From Nocardioides sp. Root240 (GTDB taxonomy: Bacteria > Actinomycetota > Actinomycetes > Propionibacteriales > Nocardioidaceae): a stretch of 64,000 bases of DNA. Made by a program: the position numbers and the translations under genes. The stretch covers positions 465,801-529,800 of the forward strand of contig NZ_LMIT01000010.1 of NCBI RefSeq assembly GCF_001428825.1, in the 5' to 3' direction. This document shows positions 1-7,898 of the stretch, piece after piece. The notes under the pieces are model-generated. The model was not told the origin of the DNA, did not search any database, and worked only from the letters and a program-made list of their open reading frames with translations. Position 1 is the first letter of the stretch. Every line of letters begins with the position of its first letter.

Positions 1-2723
1 AACAGCGAGCCACCAGCGCCCAGGTCCGCGGCCGGCTTGGCCTCGGCAGCAGCGGGCGCGGCGGCCGGCTTCTCCTCCGCCGGAGCAGCCGGAGCAGCGG
101 GCGCGGGCGTGTCGAACAGCGAGCCGCCGTCGTCGAACAGCGAGCCGCCACCCGCCGGCTTCTCAGCCGGCTTCTCGGCCGACTTCTCAGCGGGCTTCTC
201 TGCCGGCGCCGCGGGAGCGGAGTCGAACAGCGAGCTGGAGTCGTCGAAGAGCGAGCCGCCACCGGCCGGAGCCGCGGGCTTCTCCTCGGCGGGAGCAGCC
301 GGGGCAGGGGTGTCGAACATCGAGCCCGGGTCGTCGAACATCGACGAGCCACCGGACGCCTTCGCGGCCGGGCCGACGTCCTCGGTGGCCACGACCGTGT
401 CGTCGCTGATGGTGACGTCGCCGGCCTCGGGCTCGGCCTTGGTCTCCACCGACTGCTTCTCGGTCGGCGCAGCAGGAGCGGCAGCAGGTGCGGCAGCCTT
501 CGGCTGCAGCGGCGTGCCCTCGCCCGGCTTGAGCTTGGTGGCCTGCTCGCCCTTGACCGACGCGAGCAGCATCTGCGCGACGTCGAGGACCTCGACCTCC
601 TCGCGCGCCTCGCCGTCGGCCTGCATCTTGGTCAGGCCGTCGGAGATCATCACGCGGCAGAAGGGGCAACCCACGGCGACCTGGTCGGCGCCGGTGCCGA
701 CGGCCTCGGCGGTGCGGTTCAGGTTGATCCGCTCACCGATGGTCTCCTCCATCCACATGCGGGCACCACCGGCGCCGCAGCAGAAGGACTTCTCCTTGTT
801 GCGCTCCATCTCGGCGAACTCGGCGCCGGGCAGGATCTCGAGGAGGTCGCGCGGCGGCGTGTAGACCTGGTTGTGGCGGCCCAGGAAGCAGGGGTCGTGG
901 TAGGTGACCTTGCGGGCGTGCGCCCCGGCACCCGTGGCCACCGGGGTCAGCTTGCCCTCGCGCACCAGGCGGTTGAGCAGCTGCGTGTGGTGGATGACCT
1001 CGAGCTCGAGACCGAGCTGGCGGTACTCGTTCTTGAGGGTGTTCATGCAGTGCGGGCAGGTCGAGACGACCTTCTTGGCCTTGGCGTCGTTGAGCGTCTC
1101 GATGTTCTGCTGGGCCAGGCCCTGGAACACGAACTCGTTGCCGGCGCGGCGGGCCGAGTCACCGGTGCAGGTCTCGCCGTTGCCGAGTACGCCGAAGCTG
1201 ACGCCGGCCAGGTCGAGGAGCTCCGCGACGGCGCGGGTCGTCTTCTTGGCCCGGTCCTCGTAGGCACCGGCGCAGCCGACCCAGAACAGCCAGTCGACGG
1301 ACTCGAGGTCCTCGATCTGGTCGCCGACGACCTTGACCTCGAAGGGCAGGTCCTTCGCCCAGTCGAGGCGCGCCGTGGCGGACATGTTCCACGGGTTGCC
1401 CTTGTTCTCGAGGCCCTTGAAGAGGCCGTTGAGCTCGGACGGGAAGTTCGACTCGACGAGGACCTGGTAGCGACGCATGTCGACGAAGTGGTCGACGTGC
1501 TCGATGTCCACCGGGCACTGCTGGACGCAGGCACCACAGTTGGTGCACCCCCACAGGGCGTCCTCGTCGATGACGAAGTCACCGCCCTCGGGGTTGTAGA
1601 AGTAGTCGAGGACGCCGTCGGACTGCTCGCGGTCGGTCTTGCCGACGAGGGCACGCGGCTCGGCGCCGCCGGCGACGGCGTACGCCTCCTCGCGCATCGC
1701 CATCATCATCAGCTTGGGCGAGAGCGGCTTCTCGGTGTTCCAGGCGGGGCACTGCGACTGGCAACGGCCGCACTCGGTGCAGGTCGTGAAGTCGAGGATG
1801 TCCTTCCAGGAGAAGTCCCAGATGGAGCCGGCGCCCAGGACGGCTTCCTCGTCGAGGTCGTCGACGTCGTCGAGCGTGATCGGCTTGCCGCCGGAGGTCA
1901 GCGGCTTGACCGCGCCGAGAGCGGTGCGGCCGGACTCCTCACGCTTGAACCAGATGTTGAACCACGCCGTGAAGCGGTGCCAGGCGACACCCATCGTCAG
2001 GTTCGTGGAGATGACGATGAGCCAGATCATCGCGGAGGTGATCTTGAACATCGCGATGAAGAAGATGATGTTCTCGAGCGAGCCGATCGAGTCGTGGCCA
2101 CTCGGGTAGAGGTTGCCGACGTACTGCGAGATCGGGAAGTGCGCGCCCGTGGCATGCCCCAATGACTCAGGGTTCTCGACGCCGTGGGCCCGAGCCAAAT
2201 TGTGCTCGGCGCCGCGGATGAAGAGGATCGCGGAGCTCTCGAGGAGCACCATCGCCTCGACGAAGAAGGCCTGCCACTGCGTCGAGCCGAAGAAGCGGCT
2301 CCTGCGGCCGAGCTTCCGCGGCTGGTGCGAGAGGCGGTAGTAGATCAGCGGGAGGATCGCGAGGGAGCCGAGCAGGCCGAGGATCTCGGCGGTCCACTCG
2401 TAGACGGCCCACTTGCCGATGATCGGGATCGTCCACTCGGGGTCGAACAGCTGCGGGAACGCCGCCGCGACCGCGGTCGAGAGGAAGAGGAAGGCTGCGA
2501 ACGCGAACCAGTGCAGCGCGCCGACCCACGTCCACTGCAGCATGCGCGTGTGGAGGAAGGTCTCCTTGAGCATCGTGACCGTGCGGCCGACCGGGTTGCC
2601 GGTGCGGCCGGGGGCCGGCTGGCCCTTGCGGATCACGCCGAGCATCGCCGCGACAGCGCGGGCGGTGAGGGCGATGGCCACCACCGAGATGGTCAGCGAA
2701 ACGACGATCGCAATGGTCTGCAT
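1..2723 (-). CDS. Membrane-bound HdrD-like iron-sulfur reductase (C-terminus off the window)
   Basis: Likely a membrane quinone- or thiol-linked Fe-S oxidoreductase; its substrate is unknown. About five hydrophobic segments fill residues 1-270 (starting MQTIAIVVSLTISVV). Two 4Fe-4S motifs follow: CTECGRCQSQCP near residue 312 and CTNCGACVQQCP near 400. Then come two CCG-type domains with GCAGAYED, CFLGRH near 606 and FCCGAGGARMW near 644, ending VGCPFC. This order matches heterodisulfide-reductase-related proteins of actinobacteria such as mycobacterial Rv0338c. From about residue 745 the protein changes to an Ala/Pro/Glu/Lys-rich tail carrying seven S-(L/M)-F-(D) motifs, still running at the window edge. 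The ATG at 2723 begins the first membrane segment. An iron-box-like palindrome lies 86 bp upstream. The family call is firm; tail function and electron partner are unknown. Confidence 0.9.
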   Translation of the reverse strand, partial: MQTIAIVVSLTISVVAIALTARAVAAMLGVIRKGQPAPGRTGNPVGRTVTMLKETFLHTRMLQWTWVGALHWFAFAAFLFLSTAVAAAFPQLFDPEWTIPIIGKWAVYEWTAEILGLLGSLAILPLIYYRLSHQPRKLGRRSRFFGSTQWQAFFVEAMVLLESSAILFIRGAEHNLARAHGVENPESLGHATGAHFPISQYVGNLYPSGHDSIGSLENIIFFIAMFKITSAMIWLIVISTNLTMGVAWHRFTAWFNIWFKREESGRTALGAVKPLTSGGKPITLDDVDDLDEEAVLGAGSIWDFSWKDILDFTTCTECGRCQSQCPAWNTEKPLSPKLMMMAMREEAYAVAGGAEPRALVGKTDREQSDGVLDYFYNPEGGDFVIDEDALWGCTNCGACVQQCPVDIEHVDHFVDMRRYQVLVESNFPSELNGLFKGLENKGNPWNMSATARLDWAKDLPFEVKVVGDQIEDLESVDWLFWVGCAGAYEDRAKKTTRAVAELLDLAGVSFGVLGNGETCTGDSARRAGNEFVFQGLAQQNIETLNDAKAKKVVSTCPHCMNTLKNEYRQLGLELEVIHHTQLLNRLVREGKLTPVATGAGAHARKVTYHDPCFLGRHNQVYTPPRDLLEILPGAEFAEMERNKEKSFCCGAGGARMWMEETIGERINLNRTAEAVGTGADQVAVGCPFCRVMISDGLTKMQADGEAREEVEVLDVAQMLLASVKGEQATKLKPGEGTPLQPKAAAPAAAPAAPTEKQSVETKAEPEAGDVTISDDTVVATEDVGPAAKASGGSSMFDDPGSMFDTPAPAAPAEEKPAAPAGGGSLFDDSSSLFDSAPAAPAEKPAEKSAEKPAEKPAGGGSLFDDGGSLFDTPAPAAPAAPAEEKPAAAPAAAEAKPAADLGAGGSL

Positions 2724-2808
2724 TGGCGACAACTCCACTCGTCTGCAGGATCAGGGCACGCACGGGTACGCGGGCCGAGCCTAGGGCCAACGTCGGCTAC
2801 GGCGAACC

Positions 2809-2827
2809 AAAGGCTAGCCTTACCAAC
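2809..2827 (-). promoter_or_regulatory. Candidate DtxR/IdeR iron box
   Basis: Read on the plus strand this 19-mer matches the DtxR/IdeR consensus TTAGGTTAGCCTAACCTAA at 13 of 19 positions, including the core TAGCCT followed by ACC. It is centred on AAGGCTAGCCTT, 86 bp upstream of the Fe-S reductase start. Iron-dependent control of an Fe-S protein is plausible, but the match is partial. Confidence 0.45.
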
Positions 2828-2906
2828 GCCGGGACAGGCGCGGCTGACGCCCGCATACTACCGGCAGGTAACTTCCTGCGGAGCGTGACGAATGCCTCAG
2901 CAGTCC

Positions 2907-5420
2907 TCAGGAGAAGGCCAGCCCGCTGACCTTCCCGGCGCTCGTGAAGCTCACCCGAACCGGCACCTTGGCGCGGGTGGCGGTCCGCGCGCAGAAGGAG
3001 TACGTCGTCCCGAGCCGCTCGAACGGCTGGCCGACCGCCCGCAGCACGGCCTCGGTCGTCATCCCGGTCCGCACCAGGCCCTGCACCTCGCTGACGCTCT
3101 TGCGCAGGTCGGCGTTGCGGCACGAGTCCGCGCGCACGCCGTACGAGCGCTCCCACATCTGCAGGTAGGCCTCGGCGCCGCGAGCCATGTCGTCGACGAT
3201 CTTCTCGCCGTCGCCGGCGTTCTGCGCGTCGGCGATCCTGCGCAGGTCCTCCACCCAGTCGGGGTAGAGGCCGTACTGCGCGACGCCGTCGACGTTGATG
3301 TCCCAGGTGCGCTGGCCCGCCTGCTGCTTGTCGATCGTCACGCCGCCGAGGCCGGTGAACGGGTAGGTCACCGGGTTGGCGACGTCGGCACCACGGGGGT
3401 TGCCCTGCGCACCGAGGCCGTTGATGTCGGCACCGAAGCCGAACCCGAAGTAGTAGCGCGAGTCCGCCCAGCCCAGGTGGCGACGCCACTTCGCGACGAA
3501 GCCGGTCGAGTCGCCGGCGTACGGCGTGATGAAGCCGCCGGCCTTGTAGATCCGCGGGTAGGTGTCCGGCGTCGACCACGAGTGGCTCGAGATCACGCCC
3601 GGGTAGGCGAGGTCCTCGATCACGTCCATCGAGGCGGCCCGCGCCTTCACGGAGAGGTGGTCGGGGTCGAAGATCATGTTCCGCTGCGCCATGCCCTTGA
3701 TCGTGTGGACGCCGAGCTCGGTCAGGCCGCGCTTGTTGCAGTGCGCGGGCGGGCCGTAGAGCGGGGTTGCGGGCAGCAGGCCGAGGATCTTGCCGACGGC
3801 ACCGAAGAGGGCGTCCTGCTGGTCGGCGTCGAGGTCGGGGAGCACGGCGATCTGCGGGTTGTCGGCAGACTCCCCGTCGGCAGGCTCGCAGTGCTCCATC
3901 GCCCAGAAGGAGCCGGTCTCGAGGAAGTTCGCCGTGTTGACCAGCGGGCCGATCGCACCGGCGTCACCGGCGACGCCGGCGAGGGCGTTGTCGAACTTGT
4001 TGACGAGCTCCATCTGGCGCACGCCGAGCGCCCTCATCTCGTCGAGGTTGGCGTCGATCTCGGCCGTGGTGCAGGCGGGGAAGTCCTTGCCGAGCAGCTT
4101 CTTGTACGTGCAGCCGAACGGGATCGAGGTCTCGATCCCCATGACCACGGCCATCTTGCCGCTGTTGATGACGCGGCGCGCCTCGAACGGGTCCTTCACG
4201 ATCCGGTAGAAGCCCTTGCCCGGTCCACCGAACTGCGCGTCGATGTAGTCCTGCATGATCCGCATGTCCTTGGCCTGCAGCCGGATCGAGGTCATGTCGT
4301 CGCAGGAGTTCCGCTTCAGCGGGTAGAGCTGGCAGAGCTTGTTGTTCTCGACGAGCAGGTTGACGAACACCCGCTGGCCGCCGCGCCACGCGCGCTCCAG
4401 CCAGCGGTAGTAGGTGCCCTCGTGGGTCAGCGACTCCGGCGCCGGCCAGTCCTTGAAGGTCGGCCAGCCGACCGGGTCGTGCGACGCCTCGCCCGACAGC
4501 ACCGACTCGAGCAGCGCGCCCTTGCCCTGCGTGAAGGTGTGGTCGGGGCAGTCGACGAGCGCGTACGGCGCGCCGTACGCGTGCCACGGGCGGCCGCAGT
4601 GGACCTTGCCGCCGAGGAACTCGAACGCCATCCCGTGCGTGTGCGCGTCGACGAAGCCGCGCACCTCCTGGTAGGTGGTCTCGCCGGCGAACGGGTCACC
4701 GGTGACGTTGATGTCGGCCTCCGGGTACGACGGGCAGCCGGTCGCGGTCCGCAGCGAGAACGTCGTACCGGCACCCTTGGTGAGCTTGCCGGCGACGACG
4801 GTGAGGGCCTTGCCGAGGCCGACGTCGAAGCGGAAGCCGCCGACGACCTTGGTCGCGGTCCAGTCGGCGGCCGCGCTCGGCTTGGCGGCGACGCCGACGC
4901 CGGTGCCCTGGACGGCGAGCTCGCCCTGCGGCGTGTGCAGCAGGTAGCCGCCGAGGCGGGTCGCCTTGAAGTAGTAGGGGCCGAAGGCCTTGCCCGCGCC
5001 GGTCAGCGCGTAGCAGCCGCCGGCCATCGCGTAGCGGTCCGCCGGGACGGCGGTCCGGGCCGGGTAGGCGGCGACGTGCACGAGGTTCGGGTCGGGCAGT
5101 GCGCGCTGCTCGTCGACGTAGGCCTCGGCCGCGGTGCGCTCGGCGGCGGTGGTCGGGTCGACGGCCTCCTCGCCGACGGCCAGGCCGCGGGAGACGTCGT
5201 TCTTCGTCGCCGGGTCGTTGTGGTTGTGGGGAGCCAGGAGCGCGTCGTCGTGCGGGATGCCCTGCGCCGACTTCTGCTGCTCGACGGCCGCGGCGAGGCT
5301 GGTGACACCACCGCCGCCGGTGGGCAGCGAGACGGCGACCCCCACGAGGACGGCCGCCACCGCGCCGGCCACACCGATCCGACGGACCAGACCCTGCTCC
5401 GTCCGGGACTCCTGCGCCAC
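2907..5420 (-). CDS. Secreted M19-like (membrane dipeptidase-type) metallohydrolase
   Basis: A large exported protein of about 837 residues. GTG at 5420 is chosen because GGAGG lies 6 nt upstream; an in-frame ATG at 5465 would add 15 unsupported residues. The N-terminus has RR followed by a hydrophobic stretch (IGVAGAVAAVLVGVAV), then a small domain of about 200 residues. Metal-ligand-like motifs follow in amidohydrolase/M19 order: DAHTH, GIETS, FDPDHLS, SSHSWS and GFGADING. Classical membrane dipeptidases carry HxD where this has HxH. Actinobacterial homologues often have vague names, so substrate is unknown. Several Cys residues (KVHCGRPW, VDCPDHT, HCEPAD, HCNKRG) suggest disulfides. The gene stands alone on the minus strand. 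Confidence 0.7.
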   Translation of the reverse strand: MAQESRTEQGLVRRIGVAGAVAAVLVGVAVSLPTGGGGVTSLAAAVEQQKSAQGIPHDDALLAPHNHNDPATKNDVSRGLAVGEEAVDPTTAAERTAAEAYVDEQRALPDPNLVHVAAYPARTAVPADRYAMAGGCYALTGAGKAFGPYYFKATRLGGYLLHTPQGELAVQGTGVGVAAKPSAAADWTATKVVGGFRFDVGLGKALTVVAGKLTKGAGTTFSLRTATGCPSYPEADINVTGDPFAGETTYQEVRGFVDAHTHGMAFEFLGGKVHCGRPWHAYGAPYALVDCPDHTFTQGKGALLESVLSGEASHDPVGWPTFKDWPAPESLTHEGTYYRWLERAWRGGQRVFVNLLVENNKLCQLYPLKRNSCDDMTSIRLQAKDMRIMQDYIDAQFGGPGKGFYRIVKDPFEARRVINSGKMAVVMGIETSIPFGCTYKKLLGKDFPACTTAEIDANLDEMRALGVRQMELVNKFDNALAGVAGDAGAIGPLVNTANFLETGSFWAMEHCEPADGESADNPQIAVLPDLDADQQDALFGAVGKILGLLPATPLYGPPAHCNKRGLTELGVHTIKGMAQRNMIFDPDHLSVKARAASMDVIEDLAYPGVISSHSWSTPDTYPRIYKAGGFITPYAGDSTGFVAKWRRHLGWADSRYYFGFGFGADINGLGAQGNPRGADVANPVTYPFTGLGGVTIDKQQAGQRTWDINVDGVAQYGLYPDWVEDLRRIADAQNAGDGEKIVDDMARGAEAYLQMWERSYGVRADSCRNADLRKSVSEVQGLVRTGMTTEAVLRAVGQPFERLGTTYSFCARTATRAKVPVRVSFTSAGKVSGLAFS

Positions 5421-5545
5421 GACCCACCTCCGCTTCTCGGGGCACCTCGAGGTGACCCCGGTCACCCCTGCAACGACTCAGGGTGGCACGAGTGACGCAG
5501 GAAAGTGAATAGCGGTCAGGTTTTGGGACCGGGCCGCCCGACGGA

Positions 5546-6376
5546 CTACTTGACCGCCCAGGCGCCCGGGTCGTTGATGGTGTCGCTGGCACCCTCGGAG
5601 ATGCTGGGCCACTCGTTGCCGGCCAGGCCGCCCGAGGTGCCCTGCAGGGCCAGCCAGTTGATCGTGTCGACGGTGGCCTGGTTGGTGAAGAACTCCAGCA
5701 GGATGTCGCCGATGTCGACGACCTTCTGCCAGACCTTCGCGGCGGCCTCGAGCGCGGTCGGCACCTCGAAGGAGATCACCTTCGACGCATCGGTGGCACT
5801 GGCCAGGATCTCCAGGATGTCGGTGTAGCTCGACGCGAACTCGTAGATCAGCTTGCGCCAGAGCTCGAGGATCTTCAGCGCCGCGGCGCTGGTGAGCTTG
5901 CCGCCCTCCTCGAGCGCCTCGCCGAGCTTCTCCAGGTTGGAGACCTGCACGGTGGCGACGGTGGCGTACTTGCGGGCCGCGTCACCGCCCCAGGCGGCGT
6001 CGATGTCGCTGGCGATCTCGGCGTCGTTGCGCTGCTTGAAGATCATCGCCTGCGCGGTGACGTAGTTCTCGGCGTAGATCTGCAGCTTGCCCGGGTTGCC
6101 GGCGAGGTCGTTGATGGCCTGCTGGACCTTCTCGACGATGTCCTCCATGCCCTTCACCAGGGCCGGGAAGATCTCGGCGTTCCACTTGTCGATGGCCTTC
6201 GACAGCACGTTGCCGTCGAAGGGGTTGATGTCGGAGAGGAACTTGCCGAACGAGCTCAGTCCGTCGTTCAGCATGTTGGCGATCTTGTTGACCGCCTCCC
6301 AGTAGTCCTCCTGGAACTGGACGTACTTCTCGTTGAACTGCTCCAGCAGGTCGGCGAAGGTGGTGGGGTCACTCAC
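5546..6376 (-). CDS. WXG100-related large ESX-type secreted substrate candidate
   Basis: A 276-residue, almost entirely helical protein without signal peptide. It has a WGG motif at residues 129-131 inside a helix-turn-helix-like stretch (DAAWGGDAARKY), flanked by heptad-rich segments. This resembles a WXG100 domain embedded in a longer protein, as in PPE/EspB-like type VII substrates. GTG at 6376 overlaps the stop of the EspC-like gene by GTGA, so the two are probably translationally coupled. It is the last gene of the lipoprotein/YbaB/EspC/WXG operon. Secretion by ESX is inferred from the family mix; no EccC, EccD or MycP gene is in the window. It could instead be a cytoplasmic toxin-like or scaffold protein. 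Confidence 0.6.
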   Translation of the reverse strand: MSDPTTFADLLEQFNEKYVQFQEDYWEAVNKIANMLNDGLSSFGKFLSDINPFDGNVLSKAIDKWNAEIFPALVKGMEDIVEKVQQAINDLAGNPGKLQIYAENYVTAQAMIFKQRNDAEIASDIDAAWGGDAARKYATVATVQVSNLEKLGEALEEGGKLTSAAALKILELWRKLIYEFASSYTDILEILASATDASKVISFEVPTALEAAAKVWQKVVDIGDILLEFFTNQATVDTINWLALQGTSGGLAGNEWPSISEGASDTINDPGAWAVK

Positions 6377-6705
6377 GGCTCGATCATCCTGTCGAGGACG
6401 GCGAACTCGGTCTTCACCGTGGAGTCCACTCCGTCGTAGTCGTTGGCGGTGCTGGTCAGGGCGGCGTCGAGGTAGGTGAAGTTCCCCTTGGCCTTGTCGA
6501 CGGCGGCGAGCATGTCGTTGCTCCAGTTGTCGTAGCTGGTGGCCACGCCCGACGAGCCCGCGAGCACGCCGAAGTCGTTGCCGTGCCCGACGCCGGGGAG
6601 GATCTCGGTGTGCGCGCTGGCCATGTCGCTCGCGGCCGTCGACCACATGGTCGCGGCGGCCCGGAGCGTCTGGCTCTTGACGTAGAAGGAACCGCGGTCG
6701 GTCAT
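6373..6705 (-). CDS. EspC-like type VII secretion-associated small protein
   Basis: A 110-residue helical protein starting MTDRGSFYVKS. Composition and length fit the EspC/EspF-like family (T7SS_ESX_EspC) that accompanies ESX substrates. A YxxxD motif is visible at residues 90-94 (YDGVD) after the second helix, where the type VII secretion signal is expected. ATG at 6705 overlaps the upstream YbaB-like stop (ATGA), and its own stop overlaps the next start (GTGA). This tight coupling argues that the EspC-like protein pairs with the WXG-like product. Family assignment is by sequence feel plus the motif; it is not proven to be secreted. Confidence 0.65.
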   Translation of the reverse strand: MTDRGSFYVKSQTLRAAATMWSTAASDMASAHTEILPGVGHGNDFGVLAGSSGVATSYDNWSNDMLAAVDKAKGNFTYLDAALTSTANDYDGVDSTVKTEFAVLDRMIEP

Positions 6706-7214
6706 CGCTCGTCTCGCTTTCGGTAGGCGTCGGCGAAGGCCTGCGTGATCGCATCGCCGACGTTGGAGGGGCGGGCATTGGCGAGCCAGCCGGGATCGGC
6801 GACGACCGGTCCCCACGAGCTGGCGAGGGCGAGGGTCACCGTGACGCACTCGTTGGCGGAGATGCCCTCGGTCGGGCTGAAGCGGCGCTCCAGCAGCGCC
6901 GTCGAACGCGGCGCGCGCGGCCGGGCGACGTGCTGGCCCTGGCGGTTCTCGACGGTGCGGATCGGAGGGTGCCCGTCGAGACCGGCGATCCGGCGGTCGG
7001 GGTCGAGGCCGCGGTCGGGATAGAGCGCCTCGAGGCGGTCCATCACCGCGGCCCGGTAGGCGTGCTCGACGGCCGCGGCGAGCGCGGCCGGGTCGTGCAC
7101 CGAGTCGCGCTCGCGGACCTCGACCTGGCGGACCCGGTCGGTGGCGTCCACGGTCACCGTGACCGCGCCCGTGGGCTCGTCGCCGGTGCCACCGGTTTCG
7201 TTGGCGTAGGTCAT
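6702..7214 (-). CDS. YbaB/EbfC-like protein, ESX-operon type
   Basis: A 170-residue protein whose first 70 residues (VTVTVDATDRVRQVEV then a helix with LAAAVEHAYRAAV) resemble the YbaB/EbfC fold. YbaB-like proteins such as mycobacterial EspL sit beside ESX substrates and are thought to act as chaperones or stabilisers. The C-terminal 90 residues (PPIRTVENRQGQHVA onward) are an extension not seen in canonical YbaB of about 100 residues. ATG at 7214 is the natural start and the stop overlaps the EspC-like gene by ATGA. It probably handles the EspC/WXG-like pair rather than binding DNA; that is inference. Confidence 0.6.
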   Translation of the reverse strand: MTYANETGGTGDEPTGAVTVTVDATDRVRQVEVRERDSVHDPAALAAAVEHAYRAAVMDRLEALYPDRGLDPDRRIAGLDGHPPIRTVENRQGQHVARPRAPRSTALLERRFSPTEGISANECVTVTLALASSWGPVVADPGWLANARPSNVGDAITQAFADAYRKRDER

Positions 7215-7269
7215 CGTCCTGCTTCCGGGATGAGAGGTGTGGATGGGTGGAGGGAGGGGCGACACATGT

Positions 7270-7815
7270 TCAGTAGGTCGCCTCGGCGCTGCTCGCCAAC
7301 GCCGCGAGGCCGGCGCGCAGCCGCTCCCCCGGGGTCGGTACGTCGGCAGCGAGCTGGATCTCGACGACGCGGTCGTCGTCCGTGAGCAGCACGGCCTTGG
7401 CCACGCCCGTGTCGGCGCCGGTCGGGAAGGCCCGCACGCACGCGGTGACGTCGGTGCCGATCCAGTCGGGGTCGACCTCCGGCTCGGGCGCGTTGTCCCG
7501 GGGCAGCAGGGCGCAGCGCTCGTCGTACCGGTCACGGCCGGTGCCGACGGCACCCACGGTGACCACGCTGGAGCCCGCGGACCGCTCGCACCGACCGGCC
7601 TGCTCGCCGGCAGCGGCCGACGCGGTCCAGCCGAGCGAGGTGAGCGCGGTGTCCGGGATCAGCTCCGCGCACGCCGTCGTGGGATCGGCCGTCGGCGAGC
7701 CGGACGTGGCGACCGTGGTCGGGTCGTCGCCGGTCCGGTCCACGTCGGGGTCCTCACCGCACCCGGCAGTGCCGAGCGAGAGGGCGAGGGCCACGACGAG
7801 GAAGCGGAGGTGCAC
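7270..7815 (-). CDS. Putative lipoprotein, first gene of ESX-accessory operon
   Basis: A 181-residue protein beginning at GTG 7815 with a lipoprotein signal: VHLRFLVVALALSLGTAGC, with the lipobox Cys at about residue 19. The mature part opens with an Asp/Thr/Ser-rich linker and then a compact domain with four Cys (TACAEL, GRCERS, ERCALL, TACVRA) that could form two disulfides. Such DUF3558-like lipoproteins are common in actinobacteria, but I cannot fix the family. It lies 55 bp upstream of the YbaB-like gene on the same strand, so co-transcription is likely. Surface or periplasmic location is expected; function is unknown. Confidence 0.65.
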   Translation of the reverse strand: MHLRFLVVALALSLGTAGCGEDPDVDRTGDDPTTVATSGSPTADPTTACAELIPDTALTSLGWTASAAAGEQAGRCERSAGSSVVTVGAVGTGRDRYDERCALLPRDNAPEPEVDPDWIGTDVTACVRAFPTGADTGVAKAVLLTDDDRVVEIQLAADVPTPGERLRAGLAALASSAEATY

Positions 7816-7898
7816 GCGGCGACTCGTTCCCCGCACCCCGGCCACCAAACACCCGGGGCACCGGCATGATGGCGGCACGATCCGGGAAGGGACCCTCG

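Noticed and set aside
2892..5495. An 867-codon open frame on the plus strand opposite the M19-like gene, and many similar long frames elsewhere
   Set aside because: High GC leaves antisense frames open. Their translations are Arg/Ala/Gly/Val-rich with no domain, while the minus frame has signal peptide, metal motifs and a ribosome binding site.
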